Shown: one piece after another, positions 34,884 to 44,333 of the stretch
How positions within the stretch are numbered: the stretch's first letter is position 1
Layout of the letters: every line of letters starts with the position of its first letter
From: Dechloromonas sp.
Lineage (GTDB): Bacteria > Pseudomonadota > Gammaproteobacteria > Burkholderiales > Rhodocyclaceae
DNA length: 50,517 nucleotides
Assembly: GCA_008933675.1 (NCBI GenBank)
Contig: WBUO01000007.1
Coordinates: 1-50,517, forward strand
Direction: 5' to 3'
Notes under the pieces: model-generated
What the model was told of the DNA's origin: nothing
The model's database searches: none
What the model saw: only the letters and a program-made list of their open reading frames with translations
Position numbers and translations under genes: made by a program

Positions 34884-35512
34884 CCATCGCCGTCATCGAT
34901 TACGGCATGGGCAATCTGCGCTCCGTGTCGAAGGCGCTCGAGCATGTCGCTGGCGCCACGCCGGTGGTCGTCACCGCCGACCCGCTTGTCGTTGCCGCTG
35001 CCGAGCGTGTCGTCTTTCCCGGTCAAGGGGCGATGCCTGACTGCATGCGCGAACTCGAGCTGCGCGGGCTGCGTCAGGCCGTTCTTCAGGCGGCCCGTGA
35101 TAAGCCTTTTCTCGGCATCTGTGTCGGCGAGCAGATGCTGTTCGAGCGCAGCGAGGAAGGCGATGTGCCTGGTCTGGCGATATTCCCCGGTGTGGTCAGG
35201 CGTTTTCCCGACGAGAAGATGTTCGATGTTCGCGGTGAGCGCCTGAAAGTGCCGCACATGGGCTGGAACGAGGTCTGGCAAAAGCCGCATGCCTTGTGGT
35301 CCGGCATTGCCGATGGCGCACGTTTCTATTTCGTGCACAGTTACTGCGCCCAGCAGGTCGATCCGGCGCTGTGTGCGGGCACGACCGAGTACGGAGTGCC
35401 CTTTACCTGTGCAGTGGCGCGGGCTAATATCTTCGCGGTTCAGTTCCACCCTGAGAAAAGCGCCCGCGACGGCCTGCAGCTCCTGAAGAATTTTGTCGAA
35501 TGGCGCCCGTGA
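34880..35512 (+). CDS. hisH: Imidazole glycerol phosphate synthase glutaminase subunit HisH
   Basis: This 210-residue class I glutamine amidotransferase has nucleophile Cys81 in [13 protein letters not shown] and His190/Glu192 in QFHPEKS. It supplies ammonia to HisF. The start is GTG overlapping the hisB stop (GTGA), which gives the usual N-terminus [11 protein letters not shown]. The oxyanion segment [10 protein letters not shown] is intact. Confidence 0.96.
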   Translation: MTIAVIDYGMGNLRSVSKALEHVAGATPVVVTADPLVVAAAERVVFPGQGAMPDCMRELELRGLRQAVLQAARDKPFLGICVGEQMLFERSEEGDVPGLAIFPGVVRRFPDEKMFDVRGERLKVPHMGWNEVWQKPHALWSGIADGARFYFVHSYCAQQVDPALCAGTTEYGVPFTCAVARANIFAVQFHPEKSARDGLQLLKNFVEWRP

Positions 35513-35550
35513 TTCGCGTCTGCCGAATTTTCCCTCTCTGTTGATTCCCC

Positions 35551-36291
35551 ATGCTGATCATTCCCGCAATCGACCTGAAGGATGGACATTGTGTCCGCCT
35601 CAAGCAGGGCCTGATGGAACAGGCCACCGTGTTTTCCGAAAGCCCGGCCGAGCAGGCGCGGCACTGGCTTGATCAGGGGGCTCGCCGCCTGCACCTGGTT
35701 GACCTGAACGGCGCCTTCGCCGGCAAGCCGAAGAACGCCGCAGCGATCAAGGCGATCCTGGCCGAAGTTGGCGACGAGATCCCTGTCCAGCTCGGTGGAG
35801 GCATCCGTGACCTCGATACCATCGAAGTCTGCCTCGATGGTGGGCTGTCCTACGTGATCATCGGCACCGCTGCCGTAAAGAACCCGGGTTTCCTGCACGA
35901 CGCCTGCGTCGCTTTTCCCGGACACATCATCGTCGGTCTCGATGCCAAGGACGGCAAGGTGGCGACCGATGGCTGGTCGAAACTGACCGGCCACGACGTC
36001 GTCGATCTCGGCAAGAAATACGAGGACTACGGTGTCGAGTCGATCATCTATACCGATATCGGTCGCGACGGCATGCTGTCCGGCCTGAACATCGAAGCCA
36101 CCGTGCGCCTTGCGCAAGCCCTGACCATTCCGGTGATCGCCTCGGGCGGCCTGTCCAACCTCGATGACATCCGGGCGCTGTGTGCGGTGGAAGGAGAGGG
36201 CGTTGTCGGTACCATCGCCGGTCGGGCTGTTTACGATGGCTCCCTCGACTTCAAGGCGGCGCAGGAACTCGCTGACCAGTTGGGCGCCTGA
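35551..36291 (+). CDS. hisA: Phosphoribosylformimino-AICAR phosphate isomerase HisA
   Basis: The 246-residue TIM barrel has the catalytic Asp8 ([17 protein letters not shown]) and Asp in [12 protein letters not shown], with phosphate-binding GGGIRDLDT and [10 protein letters not shown]. It carries out the Amadori rearrangement in histidine synthesis. It follows hisH after 38 bases with no clear ribosome site. Its stop shares one base with the hisF start (TGATG). Confidence 0.96.
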   Translation: MLIIPAIDLKDGHCVRLKQGLMEQATVFSESPAEQARHWLDQGARRLHLVDLNGAFAGKPKNAAAIKAILAEVGDEIPVQLGGGIRDLDTIEVCLDGGLSYVIIGTAAVKNPGFLHDACVAFPGHIIVGLDAKDGKVATDGWSKLTGHDVVDLGKKYEDYGVESIIYTDIGRDGMLSGLNIEATVRLAQALTIPVIASGGLSNLDDIRALCAVEGEGVVGTIAGRAVYDGSLDFKAAQELADQLGA

Positions 36292-37049
36292 TGCTCGCCA
36301 AGCGCATCATTCCCTGTCTTGACGTGACGGCTGGCCGTGTCGTCAAAGGCACCAATTTCGTTGATCTGCGCGATGCCGGCGATCCGATCGAGATCGCCCG
36401 CCGTTACGACGAGCAAGGCGCCGACGAAGTGACCTTTCTCGATATCACGGCCTCAAGCGACCAGCGCGACATCATCCTGCACATCGTCGAAGCCTGTGCC
36501 GAACAGGTCTTCATCCCGCTGACCGTCGGCGGTGGCGTGCGCAAAGTGGAAGATGTCCGGCGCCTGCTCAATGCCGGGGCCGACAAAGTGTCGATGAATA
36601 CCGCAGCCGTGCAGAATCCCGATCTGGTTTTCGACGCATCCAGCAAGGTCGGTTCGCAATGCATCGTCGTCGCCATCGACGCCAAACAGGTCGCACCCGG
36701 TAAGTGGCATGTATTCACGCACGGCGGGCGCAACGATACGGGCCTTGATGCAATCGAGTGGGCCAAGAGGGTGGAGGCCTTGGGGGCCGGAGAAATCCTG
36801 CTGACCAGCATGGATCGTGACGGCACCAAGAACGGCTTTGACCTGCCGCTGACCCGCGGCGTCTCCGATGCGGTGAAGATTCCGGTCATCGCTTCCGGCG
36901 GCGTCGGCAACCTGCAGCATCTGGCCGACGGCGTCAGCGAAGGGCGTGCCGACGCAGTACTGGCCGCCTCGATTTTTCATTTCGGCGAATACACGGTGCG
37001 TCAGGCCAAGGAATACATGGCGGCGCGCGGAATCGAAGTGCGCTTGTAA
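36291..37049 (+). CDS. hisF: Imidazole glycerol phosphate synthase cyclase subunit HisF
   Basis: The 252-residue TIM barrel has Asp11 ([18 protein letters not shown]) and the second catalytic Asp in VAIDAKQV, plus [10 protein letters not shown] and [11 protein letters not shown] phosphate loops. It forms the synthase with HisH and releases AICAR and imidazole glycerol phosphate. It overlaps hisA by one base and hisI by one base (TAATG). Confidence 0.97.
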   Translation: MLAKRIIPCLDVTAGRVVKGTNFVDLRDAGDPIEIARRYDEQGADEVTFLDITASSDQRDIILHIVEACAEQVFIPLTVGGGVRKVEDVRRLLNAGADKVSMNTAAVQNPDLVFDASSKVGSQCIVVAIDAKQVAPGKWHVFTHGGRNDTGLDAIEWAKRVEALGAGEILLTSMDRDGTKNGFDLPLTRGVSDAVKIPVIASGGVGNLQHLADGVSEGRADAVLAASIFHFGEYTVRQAKEYMAARGIEVRL

Positions 37050-37450
37050 TGTCCGACCTCGACAATAGCCTGCCCTGGCTGGATGCGCTGAAATGGGACG
37101 CCGACGGGATGATCCCGGCGATTGCCCAGGAGCAGAGCGGTCGCGTGGTGATGTTCGCCTTCATGAATCGCGAGTCGCTGATCGAAACGGCACGTTGTGG
37201 CAACGCGGTATACTGGTCGCGTTCGAGAAGGCGGCTCTGGCGTAAAGGCGAGGAATCCGGCCATTTTCAGAAAGTGCTGTCGATCCGTACCGATTGCGAC
37301 GGTGATGTGCTGTTGCTCACCGTTGAACAGATTGGCGGCATCGCTTGTCACACTGGTCGGGAGAGTTGCTTTTTCAACGAACTGCAGGGGGGTCGATGGA
37401 TCCCCGCAGACCCGGTTTTGAAAGACCCTGAGGAAATCTACGCAAAATGA
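37049..37450 (+). CDS. hisI: Phosphoribosyl-AMP cyclohydrolase HisI
   Basis: This 133-residue monofunctional cyclohydrolase has the conserved [27 protein letters not shown] and metal-ligand Cys/Asp motifs ([25 protein letters not shown]). It opens the purine ring of PR-AMP. HisE is encoded separately, directly downstream (ATGA overlap), as in other proteobacteria outside the enterics. Confidence 0.96.
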   Translation: MSDLDNSLPWLDALKWDADGMIPAIAQEQSGRVVMFAFMNRESLIETARCGNAVYWSRSRRRLWRKGEESGHFQKVLSIRTDCDGDVLLLTVEQIGGIACHTGRESCFFNELQGGRWIPADPVLKDPEEIYAK

Positions 37451-37773
37451 GCACGCACGACATCCTGCATCGCCTTTCCGATACGCTCGCTTCGCGCCGC
37501 AATGCAGACCCGGAGAAATCCTATACGGCCAAGCTGTTTTCCGAGGGGCCCGATTCGATCCTGAAAAAGATCGGTGAGGAATGCGCCGAACTGATCATGG
37601 CCGGAAAAGAAGGCAAACGCCTGAACATCGTCTGGGAATCGACGGACGTCATCTATCACGTACTGGTCCTGCTCGCCTTCTACGGTCTCTCGATCGAGGA
37701 TGTGTCGCAGGAAATGCGTCGCCGGGAAGGGATTTCCGGCATCGACGAGAAGGCCGCACGGGGCAGCAAGTGA
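37447..37773 (+). CDS. hisE: Phosphoribosyl-ATP pyrophosphatase HisE
   Basis: This 108-residue MazG-like all-alpha pyrophosphohydrolase has [17 protein letters not shown] and [15 protein letters not shown], the Glu/Asp motifs that bind magnesium. It hydrolyses PR-ATP to PR-AMP, feeding HisI. The start overlaps hisI (ATGA) and the stop overlaps the HIT gene (GTGA). Confidence 0.96.
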   Translation: MSTHDILHRLSDTLASRRNADPEKSYTAKLFSEGPDSILKKIGEECAELIMAGKEGKRLNIVWESTDVIYHVLVLLAFYGLSIEDVSQEMRRREGISGIDEKAARGSK

Positions 37774-38120
37774 GCGATTGCCTTTTCTGCCGTATCGTCT
37801 CTGGCAGCATTCCCAGCCAGAAGGTCTACGAGGACGAGGAAATGCTCGCCTTCCGCGACATTCATCCCGCGCGTCCGGTGCATGTACTGCTGATCCCCAA
37901 AAAGCACATCACCTCGCTGATGTCGGTGGCCCCGGAAGACGCGCCGGTACTCGGGCGCATGTTGGCGCGCGCCAATGAGATCGCGGTAGCTGAAGGCAGC
38001 CCGGACGGCTTTCGTGTCATCATCAACAGTGGTCGTGTGGGGCAGCAGGAAGTGCCGCATCTGCACATTCACATCGTGGGCGGACCGGATCCGGTCGGTC
38101 CCATGCTCAAACGCATCTAG
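37770..38120 (+). CDS. hinT: HIT-family nucleotide hydrolase (HinT-like)
   Basis: This 116-residue HIT protein starts [21 protein letters not shown] (Cys pair near the N-terminus) and has the catalytic triad motif HLHIHIVGG. HinT-type enzymes cleave adenosine phosphoramidates. The start is GTG overlapping the hisE stop (GTGA). The frame runs open further upstream only as a shadow of hisE. This gene order, hisE-HIT-tatABC, is common in betaproteobacteria. Confidence 0.93.
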   Translation: MSDCLFCRIVSGSIPSQKVYEDEEMLAFRDIHPARPVHVLLIPKKHITSLMSVAPEDAPVLGRMLARANEIAVAEGSPDGFRVIINSGRVGQQEVPHLHIHIVGGPDPVGPMLKRI

Positions 38121-38129
38121 GAGACAATC

Positions 38130-38357
38130 ATGGGCAGTTTTTCCATCTGGCACTGGCTGATCGTACTGGTCATCGTCATGCTCGTTTTCGGTACCAAGAA
38201 GCTGCGTAACGTCGGTCAGGATCTCGGTGGTGCCGTCAAGGGCTTCAAGGACGGCATGAAGGAAGCCAACGCCGACAGCAAGCCGGCTGATACGCAACCG
38301 ACCCAGCAGGTCGGCGAAACCATTGACGTTGAAGTCAAGGAAAAGACCAAGAGCTAG
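38130..38357 (+). CDS. tatA: Twin-arginine translocase subunit TatA
   Basis: The 75-residue protein has one N-terminal membrane helix ([16 protein letters not shown]), the hinge FGTKKL, and an amphipathic helix ([22 protein letters not shown]) followed by an acidic tail. TatA forms the size-fitting pore for folded protein export. It has a GGAG-type ribosome site in the 9-base gap after the HIT gene. Confidence 0.95.
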   Translation: MGSFSIWHWLIVLVIVMLVFGTKKLRNVGQDLGGAVKGFKDGMKEANADSKPADTQPTQQVGETIDVEVKEKTKS

Positions 38358-38373
38358 TCTTCAGCCGCCAGTT

Positions 38374-38401
38374 GCTAGTCGCTAGCAGCTAGAGGCTAAT
38401 A
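38374..38401 (+). repeat. Four tandem 7-bp GCTAGNN units between tatA and tatB
   Basis: Units GCTAGTC, GCTAGCA, GCTAGAG and GCTAATA lie head to tail at exact 7-base steps. CTAG, normally scarce in bacteria, occurs four times in 39 bases counting the one at the tatA stop. The unit separates tatA from tatB, whose ATG has no recognisable ribosome site. Confidence 0.7.
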
Positions 38402-38425
38402 ACCAGTGACTCGCCACTAACAAAC

Positions 38426-38791
38426 ATGTTCGATATCGGCTTTTCCGAATTGATGGTGATCGGTGTTGTCGCCCTGCTCGTGATCGGGCCGGAGCGGCTT
38501 CCCAAGGTCGCCCGCACGCTAGGCCATCTGCTCGGGCGTGCCCAGCGCTACGTTAACGACGTCAAATCCGACATCAATCGCGAGATGCAACTCGACGAGC
38601 TGAAGAAATTGCAGGCGCAGGTTGCCGATTCCGCCCGCTCGCTGGAAGACTCGGTGCGCAAGGAGTACGACGGTGCGCGTAGCGCCATCGAGAGTCCGGT
38701 CAAGGAAGCCGTCAGTCAGGTCGAGACCTTGAGTCAGACCTCTTCCGTTGTTCCGGCCCCGGCCGATATGCCAGCCAAGCCCCTCGCATGA
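38426..38791 (+). CDS. tatB: Twin-arginine translocase subunit TatB
   Basis: The 121-residue protein has the canonical start MFDIGFSELMVIGVVALLVIGPERLP, followed by a long charged amphipathic helix and a Pro/Ala tail. TatB forms the substrate-receptor complex with TatC. The start is certain from the family, yet no Shine-Dalgarno precedes it, which may lower its translation relative to TatA. The stop overlaps tatC (ATGA). Confidence 0.95.
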   Translation: MFDIGFSELMVIGVVALLVIGPERLPKVARTLGHLLGRAQRYVNDVKSDINREMQLDELKKLQAQVADSARSLEDSVRKEYDGARSAIESPVKEAVSQVETLSQTSSVVPAPADMPAKPLA

Positions 38792-39621
38792 GCGATCAAC
38801 AGGCGAACTCCGCCCCCGAAGAGTCCTTCGTATCCCACCTGGTCGAACTGCGCGACCGTCTGTTGCGCAGCCTGATCGCAATCGCCCTATTTTTCGGCGC
38901 TCTCTGCCTTTACCCCGGACCGGGCGAGATCTACGACTTTCTTGCTGCACCGTTGACTGCGGCCCTTCCTGAGGGGACCAAGATGGTTGCCATCGGGGTC
39001 ATCACGCCATTCATGGTGCCGCTCAAGGTGACAGCCATGGTGGCTTTTGTCCTGGCGTTGCCGTTTGTCCTTTATCAAGCCTGGTCTTTCGTGGCGCCCG
39101 GACTGTATGCCCATGAAAAGCGTCTGGGCGTGCCGCTGATCGTGTCGAGCACGATTCTGTTCGGGCTGGGCATGGCCTTCTGCTATTACTTCGTCTTCGG
39201 GCAGGTCTTCCACTTCATCGCCAGTTTTGCGCCGAAAAGCATTACGCCGGCGCCGGATATCGAGGCCTACCTGTCGTTCGTCATGACGATGTTCCTGGCA
39301 TTCGGTCTTTCCTTCGAAGTCCCGGTAGCGCTGGTGGTCTTGGTCAAGCTCGGCGTGGTCAGTGTCGCCAAGTTGAAGGAGTGGCGTTCCTATTTCATCG
39401 TCGGTGCCTTCGTTGTGGCAGCTATCGTCACGCCGCCGGACGTTGTCTCGCAACTGGCCCTGGCGATCCCGATGTGTCTGCTTTACGAGATCGGTATCCT
39501 TGCTGCCCAGTTGGTGTCCCGCCCGGTCAGGGAGGAAAGTGAGGAGCACTCATCGGCCGTGACCGATGATGATCTGCGGCAGGCGGAAGAAGAGTTCAGC
39601 AAGCTCGACGCAAACAAGTGA
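38788..39621 (+). CDS. tatC: Twin-arginine translocase subunit TatC
   Basis: The 277-residue polytopic protein has six membrane helices and TatC motifs: SFVSHLVELRDRLLRSLIA at the N-terminus (twin-arginine signal recognition site), the F-E pair in LAFGLSFEVPVALVVLVKLG, and VVAAIVTPPDVVSQLALAIPM. An acidic C-terminal tail of about 35 residues follows the last helix. Its stop abuts the stop of the convergent glutamine amidotransferase gene. Confidence 0.96.
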   Translation: MSDQQANSAPEESFVSHLVELRDRLLRSLIAIALFFGALCLYPGPGEIYDFLAAPLTAALPEGTKMVAIGVITPFMVPLKVTAMVAFVLALPFVLYQAWSFVAPGLYAHEKRLGVPLIVSSTILFGLGMAFCYYFVFGQVFHFIASFAPKSITPAPDIEAYLSFVMTMFLAFGLSFEVPVALVVLVKLGVVSVAKLKEWRSYFIVGAFVVAAIVTPPDVVSQLALAIPMCLLYEIGILAAQLVSRPVREESEEHSSAVTDDDLRQAEEEFSKLDANK

Positions 39622-40431
39622 TCAATTTATCGGTGCCCTGACGGGGCCGGGTATCGTTGCCAGGGTTTGTGCCGGCGCCCCGTCGGCAAACCACCATAGC
39701 GTTCCCGGCGGCATTCCGGTCCACGTCTCGTTGTCGGTCAGCGGCTGGGTGGCGATTACCGCAACACGATCCTCAGGGTTTGTCAGGGCGCTGAAATCCA
39801 CGGTCACGTCCTGGTCGTTGAGATGAGCCTGACTGAACGGGGCCTGCCGGACGACGAAACTCAGGCGCGTCGAGGCGTGGGCGAACAACCAGTCACCATT
39901 GGCGAGCAGGAAGTTGAATTCGCCATGGCGGGCGATTTCCATCGTCAGTTCATGGACGGCGGCGAAAAGGCCGGCAGTCTCTGGAGGACTGTTCCCGAAG
40001 CGCCGGCGCAATTCCTGCAGCAGCCAGCAAAAGGCTCTTTCGCTGTCGGTCTGGCCGACCGGCTGGCAGCTGCCATCAAGTTTCGGTGAAAACTCCAGCA
40101 GATTGCCGTTGTGGGCGAAGATCCAGTAGCGTCCCCAGAGCTCGCGCATGAAAGGATGGGTGTTCTCCAGTCCGATACAGCCCTGTGTAGCCTTGCGGAT
40201 ATGGGCGATGACGTTCTTCGAGCGGATCGGGTAGTGGCGGACCAGTTCCGCCACGGGCGATGAGCAGGAAGGTTGAGGGTCAAGAAATACCCGGCAGCCG
40301 GCACCTTCGAAGAAGGCGATGCCCCAGCCATCGGAATGCACGTCGGTGGCGCCGCCGCGTGCCTGGAAGCCGGTGAAGGAGAAGCAGATGTCGGTCGGCA
40401 CATTGCAGTTCATGCCTAGGAGTTGGCAAAT
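39622..40431 (-). CDS. yafJ: YafJ-type class II glutamine amidotransferase with apparent ATT start
   Basis: The protein matches the YafJ family end to end: CQLLGMNCNVPTDICFSFTGF, SDGWGIAFFE, AHIRKAT, ENTHPF, AHNGNL, and ATQPLTDNETW. The catalytic nucleophile must be the Cys right after the initiator Met, but here the codon before it is ATT. An AAGGAG lies exactly 8 bases upstream of ATT. The GTG three codons earlier (40440) overlaps that same ribosome site, so it is a poor start and would leave the Cys internal. I therefore place the start at 40431 (269 residues). The physiological substrate is unknown. Confidence 0.85.
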   Translation of the reverse strand: MCQLLGMNCNVPTDICFSFTGFQARGGATDVHSDGWGIAFFEGAGCRVFLDPQPSCSSPVAELVRHYPIRSKNVIAHIRKATQGCIGLENTHPFMRELWGRYWIFAHNGNLLEFSPKLDGSCQPVGQTDSERAFCWLLQELRRRFGNSPPETAGLFAAVHELTMEIARHGEFNFLLANGDWLFAHASTRLSFVVRQAPFSQAHLNDQDVTVDFSALTNPEDRVAVIATQPLTDNETWTGMPPGTLWWFADGAPAQTLATIPGPVRAPIN

Positions 40432-40439
40432 TTTACGCA

Positions 40440-40445
40440 CTCCTT
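40440..40445 (-). promoter_or_regulatory. Ribosome binding site that selects an ATT start for yafJ
   Basis: On the minus strand AAGGAG (40445 to 40440) is followed by 8 bases and then ATT-TGC. The final G is the first base of the GTG at 40440, so ribosomes bound here cannot use that GTG with normal spacing. Confidence 0.65.
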
Positions 40446-40492
40446 ACGACATGTTTCGGGTGCTCATTCATGCCGAGCAGCTGGCACACCGG

Positions 40493-41644
40493 CTATTCCC
40501 TTTCCTGGCGGATAGCCGGGCGTTTGCCGATCCGGACTTCGACCTCGATGATGCTGCGGTCGCGGCGCAGGCGGAAGCCGGCACGCTCGTCGGGACGTAG
40601 GGCGGCAATCAGATCGAGCATGACTTGAGGATCGCGCACGGCTTTGCCACCGACGGCCAGTAACACGTCCCCGGGACGAATGCCCGCACTGTCGGCCGGG
40701 CTGCCGCGCATGACGCCGGCAATCAGGGCGCCTTCCGTGTCCGGCAGACCGAAGGATTCCGCCAGTTCCGGCGAGATTTCCTGAGCCTCGACGCCGATCC
40801 AGCCACGAGTGACGGCACCGCTCTGGATGATCTGCTCCATGATGCTGCGCGCGCTGGCGGCCGGGATGGCGAAGCCGATACCATGGTTGCCGCCGGTTCG
40901 CGAGTAGATGGCGGTATTGATGCCGACCAGGTTGCCGTGTACATCGACCAGCGCGCCGCCCGAGTTGCCCGGGTTGATCGCGGCGTCAGTCTGGATGAAG
41001 TTCTCGAAGGTGTTGATGCCGAGGTGCGAACGGCCAAGGGCGGAAACGATGCCCATGGTGACGGTCTGCCCGACGCCGAAGGGATTGCCGATGGCGAGAA
41101 CGACATCGCCGACGCGCAGTCCTTCGGTCTGGCCGAAGGTGATGGTCGGCAGTTTGTCGGCCTTTATCTGCAGGACGGCGAGATCGGATTCGGGGTCACT
41201 GCCGATGATCCTGGCCTTGTGCGTGGTGCCATCATTCAGTGAAATCTGGATGTCGTCGGCTGCTTCGATGACGTGGTAGTTGGTCAGGATGTAGCCATTC
41301 GGACTGACGATGACGCCGGAGCCCAGGCCGGAGTTGCGTTGCTCCGGGCCATCCTGGCGGTCACCGAAGAAGTGGCGGAAGATCGGATCGTCGAGTAGCG
41401 GGTGGCGTTGCTGACGAATCTTCTGGGTGGTGTAGATATGCACCACGGAGGGCAGGGCAGCGCGCGCGGCATCGCGGTAGGAGCCGGCTACCGGCGGTTC
41501 GCCATCGTCGGCTCGCGGAGCCTCCTGGAGGGCGACAATTGCCGGACGTTGCGCCAGCCATTCCGGCTTCAGCGTTCCGATCACGAACAGGATGGCCACC
41601 GCGATGGTTACCGTTTGTGCAAAAATCAGCCACAACCTGTGCAT
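40493..41644 (-). CDS. DegS-like membrane-anchored serine protease, one PDZ domain
   Basis: The 383-residue S1C protease has an N-terminal membrane anchor (about 5-25), the catalytic triad H124 (TNYHVIEA), D154 (DPESDLAVLQI) and S228 (NPGNSGGALV), and one PDZ domain (about 282-375). A single PDZ plus an uncleaved anchor is the DegS/AlgW plan of envelope-stress proteases that clip anti-sigma factors. Many betaproteobacterial copies are labelled DegQ. I chose the ATG at 41644, which begins the anchor. The divergent Nif3-like gene starts only 14 bases away. No rseA-like gene is nearby. Confidence 0.9.
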   Translation of the reverse strand: MHRLWLIFAQTVTIAVAILFVIGTLKPEWLAQRPAIVALQEAPRADDGEPPVAGSYRDAARAALPSVVHIYTTQKIRQQRHPLLDDPIFRHFFGDRQDGPEQRNSGLGSGVIVSPNGYILTNYHVIEAADDIQISLNDGTTHKARIIGSDPESDLAVLQIKADKLPTITFGQTEGLRVGDVVLAIGNPFGVGQTVTMGIVSALGRSHLGINTFENFIQTDAAINPGNSGGALVDVHGNLVGINTAIYSRTGGNHGIGFAIPAASARSIMEQIIQSGAVTRGWIGVEAQEISPELAESFGLPDTEGALIAGVMRGSPADSAGIRPGDVLLAVGGKAVRDPQVMLDLIAALRPDERAGFRLRRDRSIIEVEVRIGKRPAIRQERE

Positions 41645-41658
41645 GAAAGACCGTATCG

Positions 41659-42405
41659 ATGAAACGTGAAGCGTTGGTGAACTATCTGGATGGACTGCTG
41701 GAGCCCGCAAAGTTTCGGGATTATTGCCCAAACGGCCTGCAAGTGGAAGGACGCGACGAAGTCCGCCGGATCGTTTTGGGCGTCACCGCCAGTCAGGCCC
41801 TGCTCGAGACGGCGGTGGCCCGCCAGGCCGATGCGATCCTGGTTCACCACGGTTATTTCTGGAAAGGCGAGGACGGCCGGCTGACCGGTATCCGCAAGCG
41901 GAGAGTCGGCACCTTGCTGCGCCATGACATCAATCTGCTGGCCTACCACCTGCCCCTCGATGCCCATCCGGAACTGGGCAACAATGCGCAACTGGCGGCA
42001 AGGCTGGACTGGCTGCCGGAAGGATGTTTCGGCGATCAGAACATTGCCTGGCACGGGCGCTTGCTACGGGAAGCGTCGCTTGACGAGCTGGCAGTGCGGG
42101 TGGCGCATCAGCTTGGCCGCCAGCCACTGGTGATCGGCGACGGTGGACGACCAATCCGTCGCATTGCCTGGTGTTCCGGCGGTGCCCAAGGGTATTTTGA
42201 ACAGGCCATTGCGCTCGGCGTTGACGCCTATCTGTCAGGCGAGATATCTGAACAAACGGTGCATCTGGCCAGGGAAAGCGGCGTTGCCTATCTGTCTGCC
42301 GGCCACCATGCCACCGAGCGCGGTGGTGTTCAGGCCCTCGCCCGGCATTTGCATGGCTACGAAGGCCTGGCTTGCGAATTCATCGAGGTGGATAACCCGG
42401 TCTAG
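41659..42405 (+). CDS. Nif3-like dinuclear metal-centre protein
   Basis: This 248-residue member of the Nif3/YbgI family has NGLQVEG, the metal-ligand motif [30 protein letters not shown], and the C-terminal [15 protein letters not shown]. Members form hexameric toroids with a two-metal site. A GTP cyclohydrolase or hydrolase role has been proposed, but the true function is not settled. It is divergent from the DegS-like gene and ends 4 bases inside the convergent FimV-like gene. Confidence 0.9.
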   Translation: MKREALVNYLDGLLEPAKFRDYCPNGLQVEGRDEVRRIVLGVTASQALLETAVARQADAILVHHGYFWKGEDGRLTGIRKRRVGTLLRHDINLLAYHLPLDAHPELGNNAQLAARLDWLPEGCFGDQNIAWHGRLLREASLDELAVRVAHQLGRQPLVIGDGGRPIRRIAWCSGGAQGYFEQAIALGVDAYLSGEISEQTVHLARESGVAYLSAGHHATERGGVQALARHLHGYEGLACEFIEVDNPV

Positions 42406-44213
42406 CCGCGCCGACGCAGTCCGTAGCCTTCCTCCAGCGTCCGCATGAGCAGGGCGATCTCCTCGACGACTTCGAGCGGGAAGCCGCTACGGTTACCGGC
42501 ACGGTTGTCGAGCACGAGTTCGTACAGATAGTCCATGCACTCCTGTTCGCCCCAGCAATTGGTGATGCGCCAGACGACGTGAGCGTAATCCTCCAGTGAC
42601 TTGAGGCCGGCAACCGGGCTTCGCAAGTCGTCCCACGCGGGTACGCGAACGTTGAACTTGTTGCGCATCTGGCTGGCCAGTGTTTCGAACTCGCTACGCA
42701 TGTCGCTCCGCCGGTAGAGATCGAGCAGCATGCTCCACGGCTGAATGTTGTCCGGTGCGTTTTCCTCGATGTGCATGGCCAGCGTTTCGGCCGCGCCGCG
42801 GATGCGGCCGAAGGAAATCATGATTTCCGCCAGTTCGAGTGCCGAGTTGCCGTCGTTGTAGTCGACGCGGACTGTTTCGTCGTCGCGTCCGTCGGCGTCT
42901 GGAGCCGCGTCAAGTGGGATGTCGATGGTGAGCGGCGGAGTTTCACGGTTGGGCTGGGAGGGCTTTTCCGGGGGGCTCGGGGTTATCTGCGCGCTGCCAC
43001 CAGTTGGGGCGGCGACATGTGTTGTGGCTGGCGGCGTGGCGATCGGCGCTGCCAGGGTGTCGACTTCGCGTCGGGCCGGTCGCCGGCTGAGGAAGTGTGC
43101 CATGCTGGCTGCTATGCCGCCGCCGACGAGGGCGCTGAACAGCAGTTCCAGCCAGTTGTTGCGACTTGTCCCGGAGGGGGGCGCCACGGGCTGTACGCTG
43201 GTCGTCACGGCGGCCGGCGGATTCTGCAGGCTTTGTGCCGTCATCAGCTGCTGCTGGACGGTGAGTGCTTCGGTGGCCAGGGCCAGCGCGCTGTTCAGTT
43301 TGTCGACTTCACGGTTGAGCGAACTCAGTGTGGTTTCCAGCTTCAGCATGCGCTCTTCGACTTCGCTGGCCGAGGCCGGAGCTGGTGACGGCTTGGACAC
43401 AGGCGGAACATCCTCCGGTGCCGCACCGAGGACGACACGGTCGGCGCCCACCGTTTCTGGCGTTGCTACGGCAGCTGGCGCCGGTCGATTTTTCCGCGGG
43501 CGCGGTGCCGGTGCCGGGGGCGGCTCGCTGACGGCGCTCCGGCTGGCCGTCACGGTGGATGGTGCGGCTGGCTGGTGTTCGGCGGGGCGGCGGCTGAGGT
43601 TGGGAATACGGACGATCCGGCCGGCACTCAAAACCTCGTATTCGACAATATCCGGATTGGCGCGCTTGAGCGCCGAGAGAAGCCGTTGCTGATCGGCCAG
43701 ATTACCTGCAGACTGCGATTCGGCAATGGATTCGAGCGTTTCTCCCTGGCGTGCAGCCCATTCCCGGAAGTTGCGCGGTTTTCGTGGTGGGGAGCTGGCG
43801 GTCGGTGGCGAACTGACCGTCGGAGCGCCGGCTTCGGCCAGCATCAATGGTGGGGCTGGCATCAGCACGTAGTCGCGCTGCAGATCCACGCCACAATGAG
43901 CCCGCAGACCGATGACGAATACCGGTTCGCTGACCGGTTCGATGCCGGTGATGCTCAGCCTGGCATTGGCGCCGTCGCGGCTGAGGCGAAAACGTGCCCG
44001 GGAAATGACCGGCAGTTCGGAGCCGCGAATGCTGGCAAGTGAAAAACAGGCGGCATCGATGGGTTCGCCTGCGCTGGCGAGAATCGGCACCTCTGCCCTG
44101 AGCGGCTCGCCGATCTGCGACAAGAGAACGATGTCACCGAAACCGACTGCCGAAGCGCCACCTGAAACCAGCATCGTGCCGAGCGCGCCGATGCGCAGCA
44201 TTCTGGGATTCAT
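42402..44213 (-). CDS. fimV: FimV-like peptidoglycan-binding assembly protein
   Basis: The 603-residue protein has a signal peptide ending near GGASAVG, the FimV N-terminal domain ([20 protein letters not shown]), a LysM-like region (about 155-210, [17 protein letters not shown] and [10 protein letters not shown]), and a Pro-rich linker. A coiled coil (about 290-330), one membrane helix ([18 protein letters not shown]) and a C-terminal cytoplasmic TPR/FimV domain follow. FimV organises polar type IV pilus and secretion machinery and helps secretin assembly. The ATG at 44213 has AAAGGA at 6 bases. It is not linked to the msh-like cluster but could act on it. The N-terminal domain is quite short compared with large FimV proteins. 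Confidence 0.85.
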   Translation of the reverse strand: MNPRMLRIGALGTMLVSGGASAVGFGDIVLLSQIGEPLRAEVPILASAGEPIDAACFSLASIRGSELPVISRARFRLSRDGANARLSITGIEPVSEPVFVIGLRAHCGVDLQRDYVLMPAPPLMLAEAGAPTVSSPPTASSPPRKPRNFREWAARQGETLESIAESQSAGNLADQQRLLSALKRANPDIVEYEVLSAGRIVRIPNLSRRPAEHQPAAPSTVTASRSAVSEPPPAPAPRPRKNRPAPAAVATPETVGADRVVLGAAPEDVPPVSKPSPAPASASEVEERMLKLETTLSSLNREVDKLNSALALATEALTVQQQLMTAQSLQNPPAAVTTSVQPVAPPSGTSRNNWLELLFSALVGGGIAASMAHFLSRRPARREVDTLAAPIATPPATTHVAAPTGGSAQITPSPPEKPSQPNRETPPLTIDIPLDAAPDADGRDDETVRVDYNDGNSALELAEIMISFGRIRGAAETLAMHIEENAPDNIQPWSMLLDLYRRSDMRSEFETLASQMRNKFNVRVPAWDDLRSPVAGLKSLEDYAHVVWRITNCWGEQECMDYLYELVLDNRAGNRSGFPLEVVEEIALLMRTLEEGYGLRRRG

Positions 44214-44333
44214 GATGCATCCTTTTGGGGGTGTTTTTTTCTGGTCTTTGATAAAACTCTAACATCATGGGATGGCACTTATCGAGAAATATTGCACACT
44301 GCGCGGGAACAAATCCGGAGGTTGAATCTGTAT

